The notes beneath the pieces are model-generated. The model had not been told where the DNA came from, ran no database searches, and was given only the letters and a program-made list of their open reading frames with translations. From JACOWB01 sp964373665 (GTDB lineage Archaea > Aenigmatarchaeota > Aenigmatarchaeia > CG10238-14 > SCSR01), in the NCBI GenBank assembly GCA_964373665.1, contig CAYJVM010000014.1, positions 1 to 23,290 of the forward strand: DNA of 23,290 nucleotides, given 5' to 3'. The position numbers and the translations under genes were made by a program. Numbering within the stretch: the first letter of the stretch is position 1; every line of letters begins with the position of its first letter. Below, one piece after another: positions 6,260 through 13,272 of the stretch.

Positions 6260-6931
6260 TTATTTAAAGCTTCTCCGCGTGAAAAGCACGCCTATCGAGT
6301 CAAGCATTTTTCGTTTGTACATCGGGTTAATTGAAAACAAGACTTTTACCAATCCCATATAGACAAAGGAACCAACAAATCCTGCCACCAAATCATGTGC
6401 TGTATCAGCCATCCCTTGAATAATGTCCGCGTTCTTACCAATAACGTTACGAGTTCCAAAGAAAACATCGGTATAATACTCCTGCAATTCGAGTGCAACG
6501 TGGATTAGCGTCGAAATTGCAAATACATATAACACAAGTTCAAAGTCAGACAATTTAATCACGTTCTTTTGCCGACGGCTAAGGACTATCAGATAAGCAA
6601 CCGCAGCAAAGGCACCAGTTCCGTGGAAGTGAGATATGATATCAAAATACCAAACCGTGTCGTAAAGATTAAGTGAGTTTCCTAGCATATCAAATGTAAA
6701 AATGGAGAGGTAGACGAAATCCAGCAAGAACGGATAACCTTTTCGTCTTTTATTTAGAAAGTAAATTAAAGGGACAACTAAGCTCAAACTACCGACGATT
6801 ATGAAATTTCGTACAGGTATAGCCTTCCCGACAAATCTCGGATCATTTGGCAAAAGAAGAGTTTCCAAAAGAAGGTAAAGCATAAGTAAGCGTAATAAAA
6901 TGTTGAATACGAGCGCAGGTGATAAACGCAT
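6260..6931 (-). CDS. Integral membrane protein, DUF2238/YjdF-like
   Basis: The 223-residue product has six or seven hydrophobic segments. Polar residues lie inside or next to helices: WYFDIISHFHGTGAF (Asp and two His), STLIHVALELQEYY (His, Glu) and GMADTAHDLVAGFVGS (DT-HD). This D-H / E / DT-D pattern resembles the YjdF (DUF2238) membrane family, of unknown function; the assignment is from memory of the motif layout. The gene lies two bases downstream of the histone gene on the same strand, so the two may be co-transcribed. Its stop codon overlaps the promoter of aIF5A. Confidence 0.68.
   Translation of the reverse strand: MRLSPALVFNILLRLLMLYLLLETLLLPNDPRFVGKAIPVRNFIIVGSLSLVVPLIYFLNKRRKGYPFLLDFVYLSIFTFDMLGNSLNLYDTVWYFDIISHFHGTGAFAAVAYLIVLSRRQKNVIKLSDFELVLYVFAISTLIHVALELQEYYTDVFFGTRNVIGKNADIIQGMADTAHDLVAGFVGSFVYMGLVKVLFSINPMYKRKMLDSIGVLFTRRSFK
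6261..6269 (-). promoter_or_regulatory. TATA box of aIF5A
   Basis: CTTTAAATA on the minus strand is centred about 27 bases from the aIF5A ATG at 6237, the spacing of a leaderless archaeal gene. It shares bases with the stop codon of the upstream membrane-protein gene. Confidence 0.6.
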
Positions 6932-6933
6932 AA

Positions 6934-7146
6934 TTACCTTCTGCTGGCCAGTATTATGTCCTCTCTCTTGACAGTAGTCCTTTTTGCATGTTCAGTAAAC
7001 TTTACGGCTTTTCTGGAGATGTCTTCAGCCTCTTCCAATAAGATTTCCTTCAAAGTTATCAGGGCAGAACGGGCAACTCTCTGGGCGCCGGCTTGGCGCG
7101 CAACCTTCTCCAAAGGCAATAAAGGGAAATCCTTTACCATACTCAT
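6934..7146 (-). CDS. Archaeal histone (HMf family)
   Basis: The 70-residue protein is a single histone fold: LPLEKVARQAGAQRVARSAL, then helix 2 through LEEAEDISRKAVKFTEHAKR, then TTVKREDIILASRR. The RTTVKREDI segment corresponds to the R-KTIKAEDI loop of HMfB with its DNA-contacting arginine and threonine. Such proteins dimerise and wrap DNA. The start is uncertain: ATG codons at 7146 and 7140 are in frame. The TATA-like ATATAAAG on the other strand (7163-7170) is about 20 bases from the first and 26 from the second, which slightly favours a 68-residue form. It is divergent from the Nob1 gene. Confidence 0.95.
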   Translation of the reverse strand: MSMVKDFPLLPLEKVARQAGAQRVARSALITLKEILLEEAEDISRKAVKFTEHAKRTTVKREDIILASRR

Positions 7147-7162
7147 TATTTGCTATCAAACC

Positions 7163-7170
7163 AATATAAA
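7163..7170 (-). promoter_or_regulatory. TATA box of the histone gene in the 32-bp divergent spacer
   Basis: CTTTATATTG on the minus strand serves the histone gene by spacing. The whole spacer to the divergent nob1 ATG at 7179 is only 32 bases, so the two promoters must overlap. For nob1 the best box by distance is ATTATTT near 7145-7151, inside the histone start region. Confidence 0.45.
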
Positions 7171-7178
7171 GTGTTGTT

Positions 7179-7658
7179 ATGAAAGTTGCATTGGATACTA
7201 GCGCGATAATCTACTTGAATAACTTTCGGGATATGGAAATGTTTACCGTGCCGGAAGTTATAGATGAAGTCAAAGACAAGGTCAGCACGCTAAAGCTGTC
7301 TGGAATGGATATAAAAATTTTGGAGCCGGGTGAAGACTTTGTAAAGTTTGTAAAATCTGCTGCGAAAGGGACTGGAGACATGTTAAAACTGTCAAAAACA
7401 GACATCAAGATTCTGGCGATTGCCAAGGAGAACAAACTGACAATTATTTCCGATGATTACAATGTCCAGAACACTGCTGATAGACTTGGGATAGAGTTTA
7501 TTTCTGTATTCAATCCGAGAATCACCAAACAGATTCATTGGAGGAGCTACTGCAGCAGTTGCAGGAGGTTCTACGATAACAAAACATCATGTCCCAGATG
7601 CGGTAGTGCCTTAACTAAAAGGCCCTTTAAAATCATGGAAATGAAGCGAAAAATATAA
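7179..7658 (+). CDS. nob1: Nob1-type endonuclease (PIN domain plus zinc ribbon)
   Basis: The 159-residue protein has a PIN nuclease domain with likely metal-binding acids Asp6 (VALDTSAI), Glu30 (VIDEV), Asp75 (SKTDIKIL) and Asp92/Asp93 (ISDDY). A zinc ribbon follows with Cys125, Cys128, Cys138 and Cys141 (YCSSC and SCPRCGS). This domain order and length match archaeal Nob1, which cleaves the 3' end of 16S rRNA during small-subunit maturation. The linker ITKQIHWRSYC is also typical. It sits between the divergent histone gene and tfb. A stray PIN toxin would lack the zinc ribbon. Confidence 0.94.
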   Translation: MKVALDTSAIIYLNNFRDMEMFTVPEVIDEVKDKVSTLKLSGMDIKILEPGEDFVKFVKSAAKGTGDMLKLSKTDIKILAIAKENKLTIISDDYNVQNTADRLGIEFISVFNPRITKQIHWRSYCSSCRRFYDNKTSCPRCGSALTKRPFKIMEMKRKI

Positions 7659-7662
7659 AAAT

Positions 7663-7677
7663 CGAAAGATTTAAATA
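7663..7677 (+). promoter_or_regulatory. BRE/TATA promoter of tfb
   Basis: CGAAAGA followed by TTTAAATA is a good BRE plus TATA match. The predicted start is near 7697-7700, which leaves an untranslated leader of about 35 bases before the ATG at 7733, unlike the leaderless neighbours. Confidence 0.65.
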
Positions 7678-7712
7678 CTTTACTGTTAATAGATAAGATA
7701 ACATATTTGACT

Positions 7713-7726
7713 TCACTCAAAAGTGA
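7713..7726 (+). promoter_or_regulatory. Small hairpin over the tfb ribosome-binding site
   Basis: TCACTCAAAAGTGA can fold as TCACT/AGTGA around CAAA within the predicted tfb leader. Its right arm contains GTGAT (7723-7727), which can pair with the 16S rRNA tail, six bases before the ATG. The same 14-mer, in the same orientation relative to the gene, lies upstream of the TATA box of the nucleotidyltransferase operon (13096-13109, minus strand). The stem is only five pairs, so regulation is a suggestion. Confidence 0.35.
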
Positions 7727-7732
7727 TAAATA

Positions 7733-8680
7733 ATGCAAAAAATGCAAAAGGCCAGAAGCGGAAAAGCACCAAGAGAATGCCCTGAATGTCGCAGCACTAG
7801 TTTTGTAGAAGATCCAACAAGGGGCGAGCTTGTTTGCAACAAGTGCGGTCTTGTCATGGAGGAAGAGATGATCGACACAGGCCAGGAATGGAGAGCTTTC
7901 GACACCGAACAGATGTCAAGAAGGGCTAGGACTGGAGCTCCGCTGACGTTCACAAAGCACGACAAGGGTATGACTACGGAGATTGGCAAGGGCGTCGGAG
8001 AGCTTTACAAGGTTCCGACAAAGAAGAGGGCGCAGTATTACAGACTGACCAAGTGGCACAAGAGGCTTATCAAGAGCAAGGACAGAAATCTTTCTTTTGC
8101 ATTGTCTGAACTTCAAAGAATCGTTTCGTTTTTGAACTTGTCGAGAAGCGTTCACGAAAGGATTGCTCGTTATTACGAACAGGCTGTCAACAAGGGACTG
8201 GTCAGAGGAAGGTCAATTGAAAGCGTTATTGCAGCTTTGACTTATGCAGTCTCAAGGGAATTCGGCAGCCCGAGAACTTTGGATGAGATTGCTGAAGCTT
8301 CTGGAGAAGACAAGAGAGAAATAGGAAGGACTTATCGTTATATCTCAAGGGAATTGAACATCAGGATATTGCCTGCAGACCCAGCGACTTATGTACCGAG
8401 ATTCTGCTCGATGCTTGGTTTGAGCGACAGAGTCCAGGCAAAAGCCATTGAGATTTTGAAGAAAGCTAAAAAGTACGAAATTACTTCAGGAAAAGGGCCG
8501 ACAGGAGTTGCTGCAGCGTCTATATACATAGCATGCGTTCTTATTGGCGAGAAGAGAACTCAGAGAGAAGTTGCAGACACGACAAATATTACTGAGGTTA
8601 CAATTAGGAATAGGTACACCGAATTGGTTAAGAAATTGAGTTTGGAAGACGAGTTGGAAAAGAAAGCTAAGGAAGATTAA
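7733..8680 (+). CDS. tfb: Transcription initiation factor TFB
   Basis: The 315-residue protein is a full-length TFB. It has an N-terminal zinc ribbon with Cys16, Cys19, Cys35 and Cys38, the B-reader region (EWRAFDTEQMSRRARTGAP, about residues 51-70) and two cyclin-like repeats (about 115-205 and 210-305). The second repeat contains GPTGVAAASIYIACVL and a helix-turn-helix with TEVTIRNRYTEL that contacts the BRE. TFB binds TBP-DNA and recruits RNA polymerase. The gene has a strong BRE/TATA promoter and a short leader with a possible hairpin. Its TAA stop is directly followed by the ATG of the next gene. Confidence 0.98.
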   Translation: MQKMQKARSGKAPRECPECRSTSFVEDPTRGELVCNKCGLVMEEEMIDTGQEWRAFDTEQMSRRARTGAPLTFTKHDKGMTTEIGKGVGELYKVPTKKRAQYYRLTKWHKRLIKSKDRNLSFALSELQRIVSFLNLSRSVHERIARYYEQAVNKGLVRGRSIESVIAALTYAVSREFGSPRTLDEIAEASGEDKREIGRTYRYISRELNIRILPADPATYVPRFCSMLGLSDRVQAKAIEILKKAKKYEITSGKGPTGVAAASIYIACVLIGEKRTQREVADTTNITEVTIRNRYTELVKKLSLEDELEKKAKED

Positions 8681-9088
8681 ATGTCATTTGCCAGAAGGCG
8701 ATATCCTTATGCTCCAGTTGACTGGAAAAGAATGTACTCCGATTTGCAGGCTGTCTTTCCCGATGTTAAACAAGCTATAGATGAAGGTTTGCAAGATCTT
8801 AGGATTACTATAGATAGGAAAGAAGTGTTAGTAATAAATGAAACGCCTTACACCCTGAAAATTAGCGAAAACCCAACTTTAATAGCAGTCGATTTTGACG
8901 ACATACCTGCAAGAAATATCTATGGCCAAGCGATAATGGAACGCATCTGGGATGCTCGAGCTAATTTCTTATCACAGGTTGCAACAAGATTCGGATTAAA
9001 AGCACGGCTTACTCAGAGAGGATATAAAGGTGCATTGGATTTGTACTATACACCTGACAACTATAGAACAACGACCAGTGTCAATTAA
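8681..9088 (+). CDS. Small protein of unknown function coupled to tfb
   Basis: The 135-residue product starts at the base after the tfb stop (TAAATG), with AAGGAAG about eight bases upstream inside tfb, so translation is probably coupled. It starts basic (SFARRRYPYAPVDWKRMYSD), has a central beta-rich part (LRITIDRKEVLVINETPYTL, LIAVDFDDIPARN), then a long helix and a tail. It has no signal peptide, membrane segment or cysteine pairs. I do not recognise a family. A role near transcription or DNA is only suggested by the operon with tfb. Confidence 0.75.
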   Translation: MSFARRRYPYAPVDWKRMYSDLQAVFPDVKQAIDEGLQDLRITIDRKEVLVINETPYTLKISENPTLIAVDFDDIPARNIYGQAIMERIWDARANFLSQVATRFGLKARLTQRGYKGALDLYYTPDNYRTTTSVN

Positions 9089-9211
9089 TCCCCAGAAAAT
9101 ATTTCTATCATTTCTGAATTTTCCAACTAAACTTTTTCCTTTGAATTTATCAAATCTTTTCAATAACTTGAAAATGCACATACTTAAAATTTTATAAGGT
9201 TGTTTATCGAC

Positions 9212-9222
9212 TTTTTATTTAA
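9212..9222 (+). promoter_or_regulatory. TATA box of the cobalamin adenosyltransferase gene
   Basis: TTTTTATTTAA is centred about 25 bases before the ATG at 9243, as expected for a leaderless transcript. The preceding 9089-9205 stretch holds no gene that I can see. Confidence 0.5.
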
Positions 9223-9242
9223 TTCAGTCTAAATAAAAGTGT

Positions 9243-9782
9243 ATGAAACCCAACATTGGTCAAGGCGACAAAGGAGAAACTTCTTTATTTGGCGGTAAGA
9301 AAATCAGGAAAGACGAATGCCAGGTTCAAGCTTACGGTGATGTAGATGAATTTAATTCTTATATCGGTTTAATTCGTTCAGTCAATAATTTGAAAGAACT
9401 TGACCAATTATTGGAAAAAATTCAGGAAAATATATTTGTTCTAGGCTCGCATTTGGCAACCGCAGTCGAAAACCCAAAACTACCAAAATTGACAAAAGAA
9501 AGCGTGAAGTTCCTCGAGGAGAATATTTTAAGATTTGAAAAAGATTTGCCAGAACTAAAGCGCTTTATCCTGCCAAATGGAACTCAACTTGCTTCTTTAC
9601 TGCATGTAGCACGAACTATCTGCAGAAGAGCGGAGCGCAGCATTGTCACACTATCAAAAGAGAAACATTTGGATGAAAATACCATTCCTTACATCAACCG
9701 CTTATCTGACTTGTTATTCACACTTGCACGATATTCTAATAAGCAAGCGAGCACAAAAGAGAAAGAATGGATTTCCAGATAG
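9243..9782 (+). CDS. pduO: PduO-type ATP:cob(I)alamin adenosyltransferase
   Basis: The 179-residue protein carries the PduO signature blocks in order: GDKGETSLFGG (residues 8-18, ATP phosphate binding), YGDVDEFNSYIGLIRS (about 31-46), FILPNGTQLASLLHVARTIC with the RRAER helix (about 107-132) and YINRLSDLLFTLARYSN (about 149-165). These enzymes act as trimers and transfer adenosine from ATP to cob(I)alamin to make the adenosylcobalamin cofactor. No cobalamin biosynthesis, transport or B12-dependent enzyme gene is in the window, so the cofactor may be scavenged. A small membrane protein follows after nine bases. Confidence 0.95.
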   Translation: MKPNIGQGDKGETSLFGGKKIRKDECQVQAYGDVDEFNSYIGLIRSVNNLKELDQLLEKIQENIFVLGSHLATAVENPKLPKLTKESVKFLEENILRFEKDLPELKRFILPNGTQLASLLHVARTICRRAERSIVTLSKEKHLDENTIPYINRLSDLLFTLARYSNKQASTKEKEWISR

Positions 9783-9791
9783 TCTGATCTT

Positions 9792-10085
9792 ATGGGCATA
9801 GAATATAAAGCAACTGGAGGATTGCAGTTAGCTGCCGTTTCGATTGTTGCTGCACACCTGTATCTTACTACATTCACGCAGTCTGTTGCACTAGTAGCCG
9901 TCTCTTATTTCATAGTTAAGGGGGTCTTGTTCACGTTAATGAAAAGAAATCCACTTAGTTTAATAGACACCTTAGCAGGTCTTTACTTAATTTTGCCTGT
10001 ACTGGGAATTTTCTCGAATGACATCATTAACACGATTTCACTAATTTTCCTGGCGCAAAAGGGCATAGTATACTTCTTCAGATAA
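9792..10085 (+). CDS. Small membrane protein, three or four helices
   Basis: The 97-residue product is largely hydrophobic, with helices at about residues 12-28, 30-50, 58-74 and 77-95 and a short basic turn (MKRNP). I do not recognise a family. It follows the adenosyltransferase gene after nine bases on the same strand and is probably in its transcript; whether it relates to cobalamin uptake cannot be told. It converges on the TIM-barrel gene with a one-base gap between stop codons. Confidence 0.65.
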   Translation: MGIEYKATGGLQLAAVSIVAAHLYLTTFTQSVALVAVSYFIVKGVLFTLMKRNPLSLIDTLAGLYLILPVLGIFSNDIINTISLIFLAQKGIVYFFR

Positions 10086-10086
10086 G

Positions 10087-10890
10087 TCATAGGTCGAGTT
10101 CTAGTAGCTGACTGAATTTAAGTATAGAGTCTTTTGCATCGTCCTTGCTCGTAAAAACCTCAAATGTCATAGTCTTGTCATACTTTATTTCTTTCACCCA
10201 TTTGGCAACTTGTTGGAAATCTATGTCGCCATCGCCTAACGGCAAATGCTCATCACCTTCGCCGCTGTTGTCATGTATATGTATGTGTTGCAGTCTATCC
10301 GTGAATGCAAAAAGATACTCCTTAATCCCTTTCATACCATTCTCAATAAACGCGTGCCCAATGTCAAGATGCACCTTCAATCCCGGCACTTTATCTAGAA
10401 TATACTTGTACTCTTTTATTCCAACAATGTCCTTCTTCAGCGGCGCATTCTCATACATCAAGGTAATTTTGTATTTCTTGGCGTATGCAACAAGCTCCCG
10501 CAGGCTCTCGATGATGTTGTCCATCATCTCCTTGTGATAGTCTTTGTAAGTCTCGGTTATTCTAGATGAGTAAAAGTGGAAGTTAATGACGGAAAGTTTC
10601 AAATCTCTTGCGGCGTCAATCGATTTTTTTGATTCCTCAATCCAGCTGTTCCTCACAGAGTCATAAGTGTTCCCGAGGTCTATCCACCAGGCCGTATGTC
10701 CGACAGGCGGATGGTTAAACTTTTCCAGCAACCTAAGAATTTTCACTTTGTTGGCAGATATGAACTGGGGAGATCCACCAGGCCATTCTATTCCGACTTC
10801 CACATAATCGACGCTGTAGTTTTTTATGGTTTTTATTTCCTGCAGGATGCTGAACTGGGGATTCGTCAAAATTCCAAATTTGATTGCCAT
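10087..10890 (-). CDS. Sugar phosphate isomerase/epimerase-like TIM barrel (AP_endonuc_2 family)
   Basis: The 267-residue protein has the xylose-isomerase-like barrel pattern, with probable metal ligands Glu147 (MYENAP), Asp176 and His179 (HLDIGHAF), His206 (HIHIHDN) and Glu244 (TFEVF), plus the DEHLPLGDGDIDF segment found in this family. Members are metal-dependent sugar isomerases or epimerases, or endonuclease IV-like DNA repair enzymes. The HIHDN-LGDGDIDF version is more common in the sugar group, so I prefer isomerase. The substrate is unknown. It has its own promoter at 10906-10921 and is followed in the opposite sense by the small membrane protein. Confidence 0.87.
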   Translation of the reverse strand: MAIKFGILTNPQFSILQEIKTIKNYSVDYVEVGIEWPGGSPQFISANKVKILRLLEKFNHPPVGHTAWWIDLGNTYDSVRNSWIEESKKSIDAARDLKLSVINFHFYSSRITETYKDYHKEMMDNIIESLRELVAYAKKYKITLMYENAPLKKDIVGIKEYKYILDKVPGLKVHLDIGHAFIENGMKGIKEYLFAFTDRLQHIHIHDNSGEGDEHLPLGDGDIDFQQVAKWVKEIKYDKTMTFEVFTSKDDAKDSILKFSQLLELDL

Positions 10891-10905
10891 AAGTTATCTA
10901 TTCGA

Positions 10906-10921
10906 GAATATACATTTTAAG
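10906..10921 (-). promoter_or_regulatory. TATA box of the TIM-barrel gene
   Basis: CTTAAAATGTATATTC on the minus strand is centred 20-26 bases from the ATG at 10890. It lies between that ATG and the stop codon of the upstream nucleotidyltransferase-HEPN gene. Confidence 0.5.
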
Positions 10922-10922
10922 T

Positions 10923-12191
10923 TTATTCAATCGGTTCTTTCGAGTCTATTCCTTTGTCCTTCAATACCTTTGCCAAATCCCTGATAAGCTTCCTCACATG
11001 TTCCCGCATCTCATAAACATCGCGGTCAGGAATTTCCATTATCTTCTTTTCCCCTGACAAGACCCTCATCTTTTCAATCCTGTCCCATATGTCTGCATAA
11101 TAGTTCTCCAGCAATTTCGAATCGATGAACTCCTTTCTGAACGCCTTTGATAAATCGCCAACTTTATTTAAAACTTCCTCGTTTCTTGTGTTCTCAGGCA
11201 TTTTCTTCAAGCTCTTCAAAGCAGTTATCGCTGCCTTGTACATGACCTCGTGCGTCCTCTCAAGTATCTTCTCCTTCTTCCTGACTTCCAACGCGTTCAA
11301 CAGGCCAAACATCTTGTCAACAAATTTTTCAGCTTTGGTAATCCACTCGTCAACAAAGGCCCCCGATACGTCCATCATCTCCTTGTGCTCGATCTTCTTT
11401 CTTATCTCGATTATGTCCTTCAGCGATTCAGCATACTCTTTTTCAAGAATACCAGGTTTGACAAGGTGAGTCGTTAATTCGTCATAAGCTTTGCTGGGAA
11501 CAGGCGGCGCCAATCCCATGAACATTAGGACTGCCTGTGATGCATTAAGCATGGCATAATAGCAATCCTCCGCAAGCATCAATAGCTTTACAGTTTTCGC
11601 ACGGTTCAGCTTCTTCGGCGCGCCCTCCATGTAGCTTTCTATGGCCTCTCTTGTCGCAGGAATCTTTCCCATATCAAGCAGTCTTTTGATCGGTGTGAAG
11701 AAACCGGTGTCGTAAATTGGAACACCCTCCTTGATGAAGTTGTAAATTATCGGATGAGCAACCCTGGCGTAATCCCAGAATTCCGTAAGAGTGTAGACGG
11801 GCTGTATTGAAAGCAGGCAAATCTTCTCGTCCTTACCCAGCTCGTTCTTTACAGTTATCCAAGCTTCTGATATGTCGTCCGACATCTTGATAAGATCCGC
11901 GTCCATCTTGTCCAGCATCTCATTTGTAAGGTTGAAAGTGGCATCGTCGACAACAATGAAAACGTCAATGTCACTCTTCGGTTTGAATTCTTCGCGGACA
12001 ACAGAGCCCATCATGACAATCGCTTTGATGTACTGACCATACTTGTCCAGGACTTTCTTCGCGTACTTTTTAACAATGTCTATTCTCTGTTCCTTCAAGC
12101 CTATACCAGCAGGCTGAGGAACGGAAGGGACAATCGGAGTTTCGTTTCCTGCTTCACGTGGCTTCTTCCTTTCACCCAGATCGTCACCCAT
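10923..12191 (-). CDS. Single-chain nucleotidyltransferase-HEPN protein (intact RX4H)
   Basis: The 422-residue protein joins two domains that MNT/HEPN toxin-antitoxin systems usually encode separately. Residues about 33-115 are a minimal nucleotidyltransferase with GS at 62-63 and D-I-D at 74-76, the GSX10DXD motif. Residues about 195-305 are a helical HEPN-like domain (AEDCYYAMLNASQAVLMF, then IIEIRKKIEH) with RX4H at Arg264-His269. A further helical tail of about 115 residues follows. HEPN domains with RX4-6H are often RNases, and MNT partners can inactivate them by AMP transfer; the HXY tyrosine of HepT proteins is absent here. It lies three bases downstream of a paralogous gene and shares its promoter. 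The activity is inferred. Confidence 0.8.
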   Translation of the reverse strand: MGDDLGERKKPREAGNETPIVPSVPQPAGIGLKEQRIDIVKKYAKKVLDKYGQYIKAIVMMGSVVREEFKPKSDIDVFIVVDDATFNLTNEMLDKMDADLIKMSDDISEAWITVKNELGKDEKICLLSIQPVYTLTEFWDYARVAHPIIYNFIKEGVPIYDTGFFTPIKRLLDMGKIPATREAIESYMEGAPKKLNRAKTVKLLMLAEDCYYAMLNASQAVLMFMGLAPPVPSKAYDELTTHLVKPGILEKEYAESLKDIIEIRKKIEHKEMMDVSGAFVDEWITKAEKFVDKMFGLLNALEVRKKEKILERTHEVMYKAAITALKSLKKMPENTRNEEVLNKVGDLSKAFRKEFIDSKLLENYYADIWDRIEKMRVLSGEKKIMEIPDRDVYEMREHVRKLIRDLAKVLKDKGIDSKEPIE

Positions 12192-12194
12192 AAA

Positions 12195-13058
12195 TCACAC
12201 ACCTATTTCCTCACCCACAAAATCCTTTGGCAATAATTTCTTCATACCTTCAATTATAGATTTAGACAGTTGAAGCGCATGCTCGAAATGCTGCGTGGTG
12301 ACTTCTTTAATGTCCCCATGATCTATGTCTTTCCATAGCTTGTCCAACTCAATAAACTTGTCCACATATTCGCTTTCCAGATTCTTCTCTACGACGAGCT
12401 TCCTTAAAAATTCAGGTGCCTTTTTGTAGTCTGGAGTTTGCTTGTAATGATACATGACAACAGCCTGGATAATATCCAATGCAGTGTATCTCAGCTCGAA
12501 AATCATCGATTTTATATCCATCCTTATCTTTTTGTATCTGGCATTCGCTGCCCTTGCCTTCAAGCTAACAGTCTCGTCACTCGGAGGTATCAATCCCATT
12601 TGTAGCATTCTCTGTATGGGCTTGATGAAGCCGGTGTCATAAATCGGCAGACCATACCTGAGAAAGTTGGAGAATTCAGGCGAGCCCACTCTGATCGACT
12701 GCCAGAACTCGGTTAGGGTGTGGACTTGCAGATGCATTGTCTTGTCCTCACTGGCTATAAGATAAAGATGGTCGATTACCCTGTTCAAATCGTCGCTGGC
12801 TTTCGTTGCAGTATCGTCAACGATTATCCAAATGTCCACATCAGAGCCCTTTACCATCGTTCCTTTGACTGCAGAACCGAAAATAAGGGCAGACTTGATC
12901 AATTCCCCGTACTGTTTCCTGATGGTGTTGGTATACTGGACGACTTTTTCTATGATTTCCTTCTGGTCCACCAGTTGTGGCTGCGATTTTGTCTGAGAAA
13001 CCTGTTTCTTGGCCAGTTCAACGTCTTCCAGCTCTTGTTCCAAAGTATCGAAAGTCAT
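12195..13058 (-). CDS. Single-chain nucleotidyltransferase-HEPN-like protein (RX4H arginine replaced)
   Basis: The ATG at 13058 is chosen over an in-frame GTG at 13067 because the TATA box at 13076-13087 is about 24 bases upstream, giving a leaderless message and 287 residues. GS at 61-62 and D-V-D at 73-75 form GSX10DXD. The paralogue shares the TLTEFW and GLPIYDTGF blocks after the nucleotidyltransferase core. The HEPN-like part has LWKDIDHGD, where Trp243 stands in the place of the motif arginine and His248 is kept, so RNase activity is probably lost. The pair looks like a duplication with one active and one degenerate HEPN domain, perhaps working as a hetero-oligomer. It is first in a two-gene operon. 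Confidence 0.8.
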   Translation of the reverse strand: MTFDTLEQELEDVELAKKQVSQTKSQPQLVDQKEIIEKVVQYTNTIRKQYGELIKSALIFGSAVKGTMVKGSDVDIWIIVDDTATKASDDLNRVIDHLYLIASEDKTMHLQVHTLTEFWQSIRVGSPEFSNFLRYGLPIYDTGFIKPIQRMLQMGLIPPSDETVSLKARAANARYKKIRMDIKSMIFELRYTALDIIQAVVMYHYKQTPDYKKAPEFLRKLVVEKNLESEYVDKFIELDKLWKDIDHGDIKEVTTQHFEHALQLSKSIIEGMKKLLPKDFVGEEIGV

Positions 13059-13075
13059 AAATATCACTTGAATTG

Positions 13076-13109
13076 TTTATATATAAAGCTTACTGTCACT
13101 TTTGAGTGA
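13076..13109 (-). promoter_or_regulatory. Promoter and upstream motif of the nucleotidyltransferase-HEPN operon
   Basis: TTTATATATAAA (13076-13087) is a perfect palindromic TATA box about 24 bases from the ATG at 13058. Upstream on the same strand lies TCACTCAAAAGTGA (13096-13109), the same 14-mer as in the tfb leader. The rest of the spacer up to 13272 is AT-rich, and I see no gene or clear terminator in it. Confidence 0.6.
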
Positions 13110-13272
13110 TAAAATATAGAAATTTTGTATGTCGTTAGACGAGCATATTTTTCACACTTACGTTTTCTTAAAATCCACTCTAATCATCAGGCTGGAAACT
13201 TTCACAAGACTTTTCCATTATCTATATAGACGAAAATAGCTTCATACTTAGACAAACATTATAGAAACAAGA

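Noticed and set aside
13088..13272. Possible small RNA or gene in the spacer between the two minus-strand operons
   Set aside because: No open frame, strong hairpin or promoter pair is seen apart from the 14-mer and the TATA box of the downstream operon.
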